DNA of 64,000 nt from Ambrosia x helenae (Eukaryota; Streptophyta; Magnoliopsida; Asterales; Asteraceae): assembly GCA_030844895.1 (NCBI GenBank), contig CM061223.1, positions 14,271,994 through 14,335,993 on the forward strand, read 5' to 3'. Shown one piece after another: positions 34,508 to 44,867 of this stretch (position 1 is its first letter; the number at the start of each line of letters is the position of its first letter). A program made the position numbers and the translations under genes. A model generated the notes under the pieces. That model had not been told where the DNA came from. It worked only from the letters and a program-made list of their open reading frames with translations, and made no database searches.

Positions 34508-35047
34508 ATCAGAAGAAAGATTTCAAGAAATTGCGGATTCATCTACTCAATCAATAATCTATCCGAATCTGGAGTATCATAAGCTATTTGTTTTTTCTAT
34601 TGATTCTTACTGATTTTATAACATTCAATACATAGAAGGGGATGAAGTATGGTTGATCCATCTCCTTCACTATTGTGATGATCCTGATAACCATTTGGAT
34701 GGATACTTGAAGCAACAAATGCAAACGATTTCGTGAATGCTCTCATGGTTCTATTTTACTTGCTTCGATCGATATATTTTGTTGCCATGTTTCTTCATTT
34801 AACACGAAAATGGACAATGACAGGTCGAACTTTTGATTTGTACTAATCTTATTGTTATCCTTTTCACAACCAAATGTTGTTTATAACAAACAGTTTAAAG
34901 AACCCATATACATTTTCACAACAGGGCTCTTGTTCTCATTAAAATTCTAATTTCTATTAATATTTATGACTAATCCTTAAAATATGTGTTTCAAGTTTTC
35001 TTATAGTTGCTTCTTGATATTCCCTTATTCCATCTTTCTAATCTATA
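34508..35047. other. Intergenic, no gene seen
   Basis: AT-rich. No ORF or repeat of note. The short direct repeat ACACGTTACACCACGTTTTTGAATC at about 34433 and 34487 suggests a small local duplication at the end of the transposase fragment. Confidence 0.5.
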
Positions 35048-35050
35048 TTA

Positions 35051-35340
35051 GGGGAAGGGGCACAAGCCTCATGTAACCCCATCTTAACCAATCATACAGT
35101 GTCATGTCATTTTTAACCTTAAGTAGGCTAAACACTGAAAATGCCCTAGCCTAAACTAGCCTAAAACTTTTCTTTTATTATTAATTAATTAAAACATTAA
35201 AACCAAACAAACACCCCAAGCCCCATCGGCTTCCCCAAACCCAATTTTGTAGCCGATTTTGGAAGCCCCATAGGTGGGAACCGTGTAGTCACGAGGCTTC
35301 ACAAGCCTCGACACCAAGCCGATGGGTGCCCCGACCCACC
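35051..35340. mobile_element. Harbinger-type MITE, 290 bp
   Basis: Ends GGGGAAGGGGCACAAGCC and the complement of the right end, GGTGGGTCGGGGCACCC, are imperfect inverses. TTA flanks both sides (35048-35050 and 35341-35343). The interior has CAAGCC/GGCTT and CCGATGGG/CCCATCGG inverted motifs. Non-coding. Confidence 0.65.
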
Positions 35341-36180
35341 TTATCAATCACAGAATCTGTGATTTGGGTTTTTTTTTATTCTTCAATACATATAATTTGT
35401 GTTTTTTAGTGATATGATTGGATGTTGAAAGTCATCTATGTATCAAAATAATCTATTCAAAGTGTGTTACGATGTAGCATAGAAATTAATATACTATAAT
35501 ATATATGACAAAACAACAATTTAATCATGTGAATAATAATGAAAATGTATACTAAGGAGAGAATGTACGTTTGGATGAGGAGCAAAGACATAAGCAATCA
35601 TTGCAGGGCATGATTTATGCGGTGGTCTTAAAGGTGTAGCTTTTTTAAAAATGACTGGTTTTGACCTATTCTGCTCTACATGAAAACAAAAATCTCATTT
35701 ACATTTTATTTAGTGTAATGAATTCATTAAAAACTTATGTAGCACACGTGTTATAACATTTTTTTATTTATTTATTGTTAGGTTAGAAATTTTAGCATTA
35801 ATGAGTTGGATCAATAAAATATTAAATGGTTTTTAACAAGCAAAAATAAGAAAAGAATTAGTTAAGAAAATTATTAAATAAATAAGAGATAAACATTAAA
35901 TTATGATTTAAAAATATTATTTTATATGAGAAGAATTGAAATAATCATAAGATTTTTTTATAGTAAAGTAATAATGAAGATAAAAATAAAGATTATAAGT
36001 TAATAAATAATAGGTTAATTGGGATACTTATGACAAAAATTCAAGGGTGATGATGTCTCACTAAATGACATGTGTTCTCATCTTAATCACTTTATTTAAA
36101 TAATAAAGTATACTTTATAATATAGAAATTTATACTTTTAAATATTTTATGTCATTATAAATGAAGTATTCAAATAATTA
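35341..36180. other. Intergenic, no gene seen
   Basis: AT-rich. The 19-mer AATATAGAAATTTATACTT near 36117 recurs near 37737, on the other side of the Mutator-like remnant, so it could mark the edges of that element or an older repeat. Confidence 0.45.
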
Positions 36181-37395
36181 TTAAATAATAGACAAGCAAA
36201 GTCGTTTGTGGCTTTTGTTACCACATTTCCCAAATGTGCCAAATGTCCGTACCTTTTTCAGCTTCCCCTTTGCTGTTAATTCCTCTAATTCTACAACTAA
36301 TTTCCTTTGGACTTTCTTTGGCATCCCCATAGCTTTATGATAATATGGTGGTACTACAGTAGTTGGCGCTTGAGATTTTGGCCATAAAGACTTACCATTT
36401 ATTGGATAGATTTTGAAAGAGTAAACCTTTTCCACCTGTCCATGGAGAGCCTTGTTCCAGATGGCAACCATAGCATGCCTGCATGGTATACCATTGAGTT
36501 CCTAAGCCCTGCATGAACATATCCTATTTGCCATATTCACCATATATTGACCACTGTTACTAACAACTTGATAATGTTCTTTACCATTCCACATCACAAA
36601 GTACCTGGTTACATCATATAACATATCAATACTCAAACAAGTTAAATAGGGTACCTGGTTGCATATTAGGGACATGGTTATCCATAACTTCATTAGTATG
36701 CATAGACTCATGATAATCTTAGTCATCAACATTCATATTATGAACATGGTTATCCATAACTTCATCAGTATGCATAGCCTTAGGTTTATCTCCAATCCAG
36801 CCTAACAATAATATATTCCTAACCACTTTATCAATATCCATTGCCAATATCTTCTCATCATTTATTTTTTCTAACCTAACTTTACTTGGTAAGCAGAAAT
36901 ATGTGTGCACGGTAGTTACACCATACTCACAATAAACACTAATTAACCTAGACCTTGGAATAACTTTGATAAACCCAATCACATCATCATCACTACCTAA
37001 AGCTCTAAGAACAAAATCAAGATCAGAACCTGGCACTTGATAATGGTAATACCTTTCAATGTCCTTTTGATAACCAATTTTTTCGAGTGTATGATCCATC
37101 TCATGTACTGAAAACTTGTCATGATCAAGCAAATCAATGTAATTGTCCTCACCTTCAATGTACGCCCTTTTCAGGAAAACGAGTGAATATACCATTATGA
37201 TGAAGCTTGATGGAGAACAAACTGGAAGCACCCACTGCATTTTATAAAACATGATGCTGTTAATCAACATAAAAATTCTTACTTTACAGTAAAACAACAT
37301 CGAATGTCTGAACGCTTACCATATAATTCAAGCACTTCTTCATGCGACGGGTTCTTATGAACCCTGAAACCTTGGCGTCGAGTCTCTTCTTCATC
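36181..37395 (-). pseudogene. Mutator-like (MULE) transposase remnant, N-terminal and SWIM zinc-finger parts
   Basis: From 37300 down: NYIDLLDHDKFSVHEMDHTL, EKIGYQKDIERYYHYQVPGS, DLDFVLRALGSDDDVIGFIK, the N-terminal domain of plant MULE transposases. It is followed by a separate segment with WNGKEHYQVVSNSGQYMVN and the SWIM finger (ICSCRA, then PCRHAMVAIWN), where a TAG replaces the expected Trp codon near 36500. The catalytic core that should lie between them is missing. Mobility function is lost. Confidence 0.75.
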
Positions 37396-37854
37396 CATAT
37401 TGCTTCGGATTAAATAAAGGTTTTTGAGGGTTTGAGTGGTGGAAAATAAGGGTTTGATTTGGGGAAGAAAATGTGTTCGAGGGTTTTGAAGTTTATCTGT
37501 GTTAAAAGAGGGGTTTTATAGCAAATGGGACATAAATGGATAATTTTACCCCTGGGTTTCATGAAGTTAACTGACACTTTTAACCTATTTAGTAATAAAG
37601 GACACAATATGCAATAAATAAAGATATTTCGAACATAAAATGCAAAAAAAATAAATAAATAAATAAAAATTAAAGGACACGAGTGATACATAAAGAACAC
37701 AAAGTGTAATTTTGTCTAAGTAATATGTTCCTATTTAATATAGAAATTTATACTTAAAATTGTTTACGAGTTAAGACTTGAGATTTTGATGCGAAGCCAA
37801 CATAAAATCAAATTGAATAATAAATAAGACGCAAAGTCCATGTGAACTATAGCT
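37396..37854. other. Intergenic, no gene seen
   Basis: AT-rich flank of the MULE remnant. The stretch TTTACGAGTTAAGACTTGAGATTTTG (about 37767) is repeated, diverged, at about 38232 beyond the next MITE. A (AAAT)n run lies at about 37650-37668. Confidence 0.45.
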
Positions 37855-37863
37855 TAAATTTTT

Positions 37864-38225
37864 GGGGAATGGGATTTTAATAACTCAAACTATTCGAAAT
37901 TGGCCACTAGCACTTTCAACGAAAAAGTTGGCCATATATAACCTGAATTATTGACTTATTGGAATCTAGCACCCAACTAACTGATGCCATTAATTGGGTT
38001 GCTGACGTGGCACAAGTTGCTGACGTGACACGCTGATGTGTGCACACGTGGATTGACACGTCAGCATGCCATGTCAGCGAACCCACTAACGGTGTTAGTG
38101 ATTTAACCGTTAGTGGGTGTTAGATTCCAATAAGTCAATAGTTCAGGTTATATATGACTAATTTTTTAGTTTGGGGTGCCAGTGACCAATTTCAAATAGC
38201 TCAGATTATTAAAATCCAATTCCCC
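37864..38225. mobile_element. Mutator-type MITE, 362 bp
   Basis: Left end GGGGAATGGGATTTTAATAA and right end TTATTAAAATCCAATTCCCC are inverted copies. An exact 9-bp duplication TAAATTTTT is at 37855-37863 and 38226-38234. Nine-base duplications and long TIRs are typical of Mutator-like elements. The inner part has repeated CTGACGTG motifs and no ORF. Confidence 0.85.
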
Positions 38226-38234
38226 TAAATTTTT

Positions 38235-39293
38235 TTACGAGTTAGACTTGAGATTTTAACACAAAACCGACATTAAATCAAACTCAAACTCAATATATCT
38301 ACCCCTTTCTGCAACCTTTCCGTATTTATTTTTAAACAAGGTTAATAATTGAGGCTTTGCTGTTGTGACGAATGTCCTAACTCCTATCCATGCATCTAGT
38401 CTCGAAGCAAACTTACATTGGATTTGAAGTTAGGTAAGGGTGGTTTGGACTGGTGGGTGTACGACTTTTGGAGAACAACAATGACTAGTTGTACCAACTT
38501 CAATCAAAGGTAACTACTAATTACTAATTACTAATCAAATTTGAGAGGTTATCATCATCAATTATTATACAATAAAAATGGTTTGCATATAATATTAGAC
38601 TAGACACTCGTATGTTATAAGGATATATGAAATTGTTGTGAATGTACGTAACTTTACATGTATTATATTTAGTTTCGATGTTCAGGAGCTTATGAATTTG
38701 TTATAATTGTTAGGAAAACTAGCATAATCGGTAAAAATGAGTATAAAGTAGGCTATGTGAGACAAATTAACGGGTGGTGGGGGGGGGGGGGGGTGAGGGG
38801 TAACCTGCGCTACCTTTCTGCTTTCACAGCAAATTACATTTAGCGCGTATTTTTCTTCTTCGTTTTCTCTATCAGCTCCTGAACAAAAAAATTTTAACCA
38901 CAAGCACGAACGCTAGTAGACTATAATAATACTAGTATCGTTTTTTTCTAATAACTAAAAACAAATTTGTGAGTTTAATCATAAACATGGTAGTCAATAA
39001 CTAAAACAACCCAAACAGTTTGAACATGACTTTTAGTTCCATTAATAATTTTCTTTGTGGTGACTACTGACTGCTTTTTATTTGAGGTTCCATATATTCT
39101 ATTTTTATTGAAGAAAGTATGACGATGTGAAAGTTGTCAGGACTTAGGAGTGATCACAAATGGAACTGAAAGTGAAGATCCCGTGTTTTACACGAGTAGT
39201 CAAATTGGAACCAGAAAGTGCTTTGAAGTTTCCGCTCTACACTAACACCATTCAAAATATAAGGTCCTTCCGGGCGTGTTTGTCAAGTCCTTT
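38235..39293. other. Intergenic with a poly-G tract, no gene seen
   Basis: No coding sequence recognised. A run of about 17 G (38777-38793) within TGGTGGG..GGTGAGGGG could form G-quadruplex structure on the plus strand. The 73-codon minus-strand ORF across it (proline run) is an artefact. Confidence 0.5.
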
Positions 39294-40032
39294 TAATATA
39301 TTGAGAAAATTGCTTGAATAGTCCATGTGGTTTACCCTGATTTCACATATAGTCTCTACTTTTTTTATACAGGTATAGTCCCCACCTTTTGACACTGATA
39401 GTCCTTAGAGTACATGATCGTTAGTTTATACAGTTAAGTTGGTGTGAAATGACTAACTTACCCTTGTTATAAAAAATATATAATCTATAATACATTATAA
39501 AGGAGGAGTGATGTACAAGATGGTAATTTGCATTTCCGTACAACTTAAGAAACAACATGTACAACATAATTAAGCAAGAAATTTAAGGGTATTATGGGAA
39601 TAGTTTTGACAATTAAGACACTTAGGAGGGTAATGTAGACATTTCACCCACATCATCCTTTACAATATCAAAACACTTTTACAATACTACCATCTTTTTC
39701 CATTCCTACCCTCACAAACATCAATTGACTTATGGTTTTCCTTCTTCATCATCAATGTTACCAATGAATGATTCATTCAAGAAGATGTTAGAAATTACAA
39801 AAATTTAATAATAAGATAAATGGAATTTAATTGATTTTAGTGAAATTATTAAGGAGACTCTTGAGTAGAGTTCTTTATTTCACTTTATTAGAGTTTATGA
39901 CTCTAATTAAGTTAGTCTCTACACTCATCCTTAGGTCTTGTATACATAGAAGGCTTTGTGCCTCATTTGAAAGACTAAAAAAAATACAAGAACAATAAAG
40001 AAGAGGATCCATAAAAGAATGATGTCGTGTTT

Positions 40033-40494
40033 TGGATGAAGTAAGCCAAAGGGAGCAGGAAGGCCAATTGGATGAGGGATTCCTAGCAGAAGTCAGTGCA
40101 CAGCTACGGCAGGTGAAACTGTTCACTATTGCCTTTTCTTTTCATTATAACTTCTTAACAATCAAAGAATATTTTTTTTATAATACCTTGTTCAACTGTG
40201 ATAGTAATTGTTTGGCAAACAAATTTCAGGCAAAGGAAGATAAAGACAAACTAGGTCTTGAGGCAATGCTGCAAAAACTATTGCAACTGTATGAATCAAA
40301 AGTCCTCTCAAAACGTAGTTATGCCACGAAAGGTGCTAGATCTATATTTATGTTATATTATATAGTTATTTTAAGTTGATGCATAAAATATTTGAATGGA
40401 ATGTATAAAGAGATTTTTTTGACCTTTTAATAATTCAAATGTTGTGCAGGCAATGAAGTTTTAAAGGCTGAACAATGTCTTGAAGAAATTATCA
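40033..40494 (+). pseudogene. Captured host-gene fragment 1 (three exons), plastid-type protein, possibly At4g37920-like
   Basis: Three exon pieces with proper GT-AG introns keep one frame: DEVSQREQEGQLDEGFLAEV..QLRQ (to about 40111), AKEDKDKLGLEAMLQKLLQL..SYATK (about 40230-40331), GNEVLKAEQCLEEIIK (about 40451-40493). From memory this resembles an Arabidopsis chloroplast protein of unclear role (At4g37920, 'endoribonuclease E-like'). The identification is tentative. It lacks the rest of the gene and sits inside the Helitron, so it is captured cargo. Confidence 0.6.
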
Positions 40495-40595
40495 AAGGTG
40501 CGAATTAAATTACAGTTAAAATACATATTTTGGTCTTCTAATAAATATTCGCCTTAACAATTTTTCATTATATAGTGAATTTGTTTGTGGTGCAG

Positions 40596-41303
40596 ATGAA
40601 TTGTGCTCACTTAGAGAATTGTCTACACAAAGCGAGAGAAGAGGCTCAAACTCATCTATGTGAAACAGACCGTAGAGCGTTGGAATATAGTACATTACGC
40701 GCCTCTGCTATCAAAAGCTGCAACCTTTTTGAGAGACTAAAAACATGTGTCTCCTCAAGTGGTGTAGCCAGCTTTGCGGACTCATTGCATGCCTTAGCTC
40801 AATCTCTAGCCAAGTAACTTCTCGAAACTTATCACATTGTTAATTTTACTTTAAGAATTTTACTTTTAAAATAGCGTTTATTTTGTAAATATATGTTGCC
40901 TAATATAGAAATTGACTGAAATAATATGGACCATGTTTAGTTCTGTGAATGACTACGGATATGATGGTGTTAACGAGTTCTGTGAGTGTGTTCGGGTACT
41001 TGCTGAAAAAGTCGGTGTCTTGACAAAGGCGACGGGCCGAGCTGATTGATAGGTACACAAAGGCGGAGGCATCGCATGAACAACTTACAAAGGAGTTGAA
41101 GAAAAGAAAGACTTGGTCAACACTTTGTACATGAAGCTTCAATCCGAGAAATCGATTTAATATATAACAAACTAAAAATAATATATATTTAATTCGCGAA
41201 CGACTAATAATATATTTATCAGGTGAACAAGGAGAAGATATCGTTCAGCCGTTTGGAGCTTCATAAGATTGCTGCATTTGTACTTATTAAATCAAAACCA
41301 CTT
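40596..41303 (+). pseudogene. ATG11: Captured ATG11 (autophagy scaffold) fragment
   Basis: Exon 1 (40596-40817) reads CAHLENCLHKAREEAQTHLC, TDRRALEYSTLRASAIKSC, LFERLKTC, FADSLHALAQSLA. An intron with GTAACT donor and TTTAG acceptor follows. Exon 2 (from 40941) gives DYGYDGVNEFCECVRVLAEK and, after frameshifts, KKDLVNTLYMKLQSEK. A last piece from 41223 reads NKEKISFSRLELHKIAAFVL. This order and sequence fit the C-terminal coiled-coil and start of the ATG11 domain of plant ATG11, a scaffold of the ATG1 kinase complex in autophagy. Stops and frameshifts and the Helitron borders show that it is a non-functional capture. Confidence 0.78.
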
Positions 41304-41946
41304 TAGAGGCCACCCAAGTGTGTATTTCACTCCTAAAAAATATTGAACGATGAAAACGTTCTTGGCAAACACAACTACATGGCGTTGAGGTGTCAACTTT
41401 TTTTTTTTTGTGACGGTGTGAACCCATCGCCAGTTACCCCCCTTCATCCCGCTCGAGTTTTGGTTAGTTGTAATGGGTCATGTTGCATATTAAGTGCGAC
41501 TAGCATCTTATAACAGGTCTTCTAGATTGTGTAAAGTAGTGTTATATTATCGGTTGTGTACCCGCTGCGTCGCGCGGGCCAACCCACTAGTAATAATAAA
41601 TGATTAAGAATTTATGTGGGCCCATCCCACTTCATCTTCTTCACTTATTTTCCCCACCCCATCACCTCTCCCAAACCACCACCACCACCACCATCCTCTC
41701 TTGCACCCCAAGAGCCCAAATCGATATACAAAATCACCACTACCATCAAATTCGTAGTTTGCAAAAACCAGTAGTGGCATTCTCTCACACAATCCCCCCC
41801 ACCCCCCACCCCCAACAAAACCCACCCGTCATCCCACACTCTCAACACCATTCACCACCACCATAAAAAATCAGAACCAACAACCACCGTTTCACTGTCA
41901 TCCGTAACACCACAGACAAACAACAACAACAACATAACCCACTACA

Positions 41947-42108
41947 GGAGAATTTGAAATCAAACAACCACAACTGTCTGATGAGGAATTATCTAAACTG
42001 GGTGCAGAGATACAGAAGGCAATGATAGATAGAGATAATATTAAGAAGAATGAGTGTATGAGGTGGGTAGTGGAGGAGATTGGACGGATTGAGTGGCCGA
42101 TGATATAA
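41947..42108 (+). pseudogene. Exon-like open stretch of unknown origin in the Mutator-like element
   Basis: After a splice-acceptor-like CACTACAG, 53 codons read FEIKQPQLSDEELSKLGAEI, KAMIDRDNIKKN, CMRWVVEEIGRIEWPMI and stop. The composition is that of a real charged, amphipathic protein and unlike the surrounding repeats. There is no ATG start. I do not recognise the family. Mutator-like elements often carry host exons (Pack-MULEs), so this may be captured. The neighbouring Pro/His-rich ORF at 41600-41866 is low complexity and I leave it out. Confidence 0.4.
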
Positions 42109-42528
42109 AAGGTGGTAGGACCATTGGGTCGTGTTAGGGGTTATTGTTGGTTCCAGTGTCGTTTTGCTAACTTTTAATGCCGTTTTGGCAGAGCTTTTTG
42201 ATCGGGTGTTTGCTGGTCGCAGTGTTTGCTAGTTATAATGTGCAAGAGAGTGGGTGGTGGTGGTTTGGGGAGCTGTTGGTGGTGGTTTTGTGGAGGTGAT
42301 GGGGTAGCGAAGATGAAGTGGGTGGGCCCCACGTAAATTCTTAACAAGGGTAGTTAGTCATTTCACACATACTTAACCGGATAAATCTACAGTCATCCAC
42401 TCTAGGGACTGTCTGAGTTAAATGGTGTCAAAAAGTGAGGACTATACCTATAATTTTAAAAATGTGAGGACCATAGGTGAAATTAGAGCAACCACAAGGA
42501 CTATTCGAGCAATTTTCTCTAATATATT

Positions 42529-43039
42529 TGACAATTCAACTAGTAACACGATCTGCTTTTATCATACACTAGTGATATTCTCTCATGTGATGAGCCACCG
42601 TTGGTTTGATTCATTACGGTACCGGTACTTGGTATAGCAATAAAAATAGAATTCTCAAAAAAAAAAAAAAGTTGTGATGTCGACACATGTTTTACATTGG
42701 TCGAAAATCATAAAAACGAATAAAGTCATGATATGCTTCGATGTATATAAAGTCTTGATATGTTCATAAGGATATCGACATGTGTTTTACATTGATCGAA
42801 AACAATAAAAACTAAATATCGCTACCGGCTTTACTATAAATTATGACATCAAAAAGTAGTCTACTTTGACTACAACTAAATTTTCAATAAACCTTATACT
42901 AAAACAACAAGGAAAAAAAACACACAAGCACTTTTTAAGTAAAGTTAATTAACAAATGCAAGTTATTATAAAAAATGATGAAACTCAAATGGGTTAAATG
43001 AGCGAAATCGGCTTTAGTCTAGTAGCTAGAACTTTGAAA
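42529..43039. other. Intergenic between two Mutator-like elements, no gene seen
   Basis: AT-rich. A short direct repeat (GTCGACACATGTTTTACATTGGTCGAAAA and ATCGACATGTGTTTTACATTGATCGAAAA at about 42680 and 42766) is present. Nothing codes. Confidence 0.5.
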
Positions 43040-43048
43040 TAACTTTGG

Positions 43049-44549
43049 GAGTAAATTGTCAATTTCGTCTCTGAGTTTATACCAGAATTGCTAAATCCAT
43101 CCAAAAAGGGTTTTTTTTCTCAACTTAGCCACCGAGGTTTACGTTTTGTTGCCAAATCCACCCATTTAACTAACATTGTTAAAAATTAACGTTAAATGAG
43201 GGGTATTTTTGACATTTTACATATTTATTTTGATTTCTATTTTTTTTCTTATTTCTATAAATTTTAACATTTTGCCAAATCCATCCACCCCAATCCCCAC
43301 CTCCTTCAACCCTTGTCATCATCACCTATCACCATTACCATCACCAACCCCACCACTGTTACTACCTCAACTACCACCCATGCTGACCACCTCAACCACC
43401 ATCTTCCGTGCCATTCAGGCATTCACCAAATAATGAATAGGTTAATATGAAATTGATTGATTTGTAAGAGGTGGCCGGCAAAATAGTGTTTGGATTATAC
43501 CCTAGGAAGTGAAGATATTTCTTGAAGCTTACAATCCTTTGCTTCTTCACAATTTTCCAAGGTACACCTTAAACCGATTCGAACATGATGCGGGCCTTTC
43601 AAATTCAACTATTAAATTTTTTTTTTGCTAAATACTTCATCACATGGCTGCAGAAGACAAGTGTCAAGCGGACAGGCGAAAGAGGTTACCAGATGAAGAA
43701 AACAATTAAACAAGACTCAAGTAATATTGAATAAAAATCTGCTAATAAGCTCTTGATAATAAACATAAAAACACCAAAATTATTTTAGTTGTATACTCAC
43801 TTTTTGTGTAAACACACAACACAACTGTTATCTTTACATGTGCCATTAGAATCTATGCCAGTAAGGGAAAAGAATATTGACACTAATTTATGTATGAGAA
43901 GCCTTAATGTGTACAATATAAGTAACTAAAGCACGAATTCGAAAAAACAAGGAACATAAAATGGCAACACTAAGCCTACATTTAACTTAATTAAAACACA
44001 ATACAACTACAGGCTAGCATTTACATAGTTATTAATAGCCTAATAGGTACGCGTCTATGTATGGCAGAACCTCCCTGCTAGGCGTAATTACATGACAGAA
44101 GGGGAGGGACATAGGTGGTTGATTGGGTGGTTGTCAGGTCATCACAGAAGGTTAAAACCTGAACCCAGAGTGGTAGAGTGGTGATGGTGGTTCGGTGGGG
44201 TGGCTGGTGTTAGTTAGAGAGAGAGGGGGGGGGGGGGGGGGGGGGAAGAAAGAGAGCACAAGAGAGAAAGGGAGAGAGACACACATGTGGGTGGGATGGG
44301 GTAAGGGTTATATACTTAATTTTAATTTTATTTTAATGTAATACAAAATAAAAAATATTTAAAAAACAAAAATAAATAGGTAAATGTCTAAATTACCCCT
44401 ATGTTAATGTTAATTTTAAACAAAGTTACTGGTTTAGATGGATTTGGCAACAAAACGTAAACCTCAGTAGTTCAGTTGAGAAAAAAAAATCTTTTTGAAT
44501 GGATTTAGCAATTCTAGTATAAACTCAGGGACGAAATTACAATTTACTC
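43049..44549. mobile_element. Mutator-like element, 1.5 kb, non-autonomous
   Basis: Left end GAGTAAATTGTCAATTTCG and right end CGAAATTACAATTTACTC are inverse. The similarity goes on for about 150 bp ('CTAAATCCATCCAAAAAG' against 'TTTTTGAATGGATTTAGC'). An exact 9-bp duplication TAACTTTGG is at 43040-43048 and 44550-44558. No transposase. The middle holds a low-complexity Pro/Thr coding-like stretch and a poly-G/GA tract (about 44218-44280). A segment at 43490-43620 could be a captured piece, but I do not recognise it. Confidence 0.87.
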
Positions 44550-44867
44550 TAACTTTGGTAATACAAGTTACAATCGAATGAATCGATCAAGGAATTGGGG
44601 CGGTAATCTAAGAACGCTAGAGAGTCTTTTTTTATATATATATAGTAAAAAAAATAGCTACTCTCACATCACCTGGAACCGAGATACAAAAACTATGAAT
44701 AGGCATCCCACAAATAAGAAATTTAGAGTTCATCACCTTCGTAATATTGTGGAAATGATTTGAATTTTCATTATCGTTACTATTTCAATTGCAACACGTT
44801 TTTTATCAACCAATGTTAATAATTAACTAGCATTTGAGACCAGAGCGTTGCACCTCATACAACAACT

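Larger units (their letters stand above)
39484..41590 (+). mobile_element. Helitron, 2.1 kb, carrying fragments of two host genes
   Basis: Starts TCTATAATACATTATAAAGG after an A. It ends with the hairpin CCCGCTGCGTCGCGCGGG, spacer CCAACCCA and CTAG at 41590, followed by T, without target duplication. These are the features of Helitrons, which move by rolling circle and often pick up gene pieces. No Rep/helicase is present. The left 170 bp match the Helitron end at 33759. Confidence 0.85.
39303..42519. mobile_element. Mutator-like element with a Helitron inserted in it
   Basis: Left end GAGAAAATTGCTTGAATAG and right end CTATTCGAGCAATTTTCTC are inverse. An exact 9-bp duplication TAATATATT lies at 39294-39302 and 42520-42528. 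Further in, 'TGATTTCACATATAGTC' is mirrored by 'GGACCATAGGTGAAATTAG', so the TIR is long. Its own sequence is about 1.1 kb, the rest being the Helitron at 39484-41590. It encodes no transposase. An exon-like open stretch is at 41947-42108. Confidence 0.87.

Noticed and set aside
41600..41866. Pro/His-rich 88-codon ORF
   Set aside because: Low-complexity CCACCA/CACC sequence in a Mutator-like element, open in several frames on both strands.
43209..43433. 74-codon ORF with Pro/Thr-rich tail
   Set aside because: Low-complexity CACC/ATCACC sequence in a Mutator-like element with no domain.
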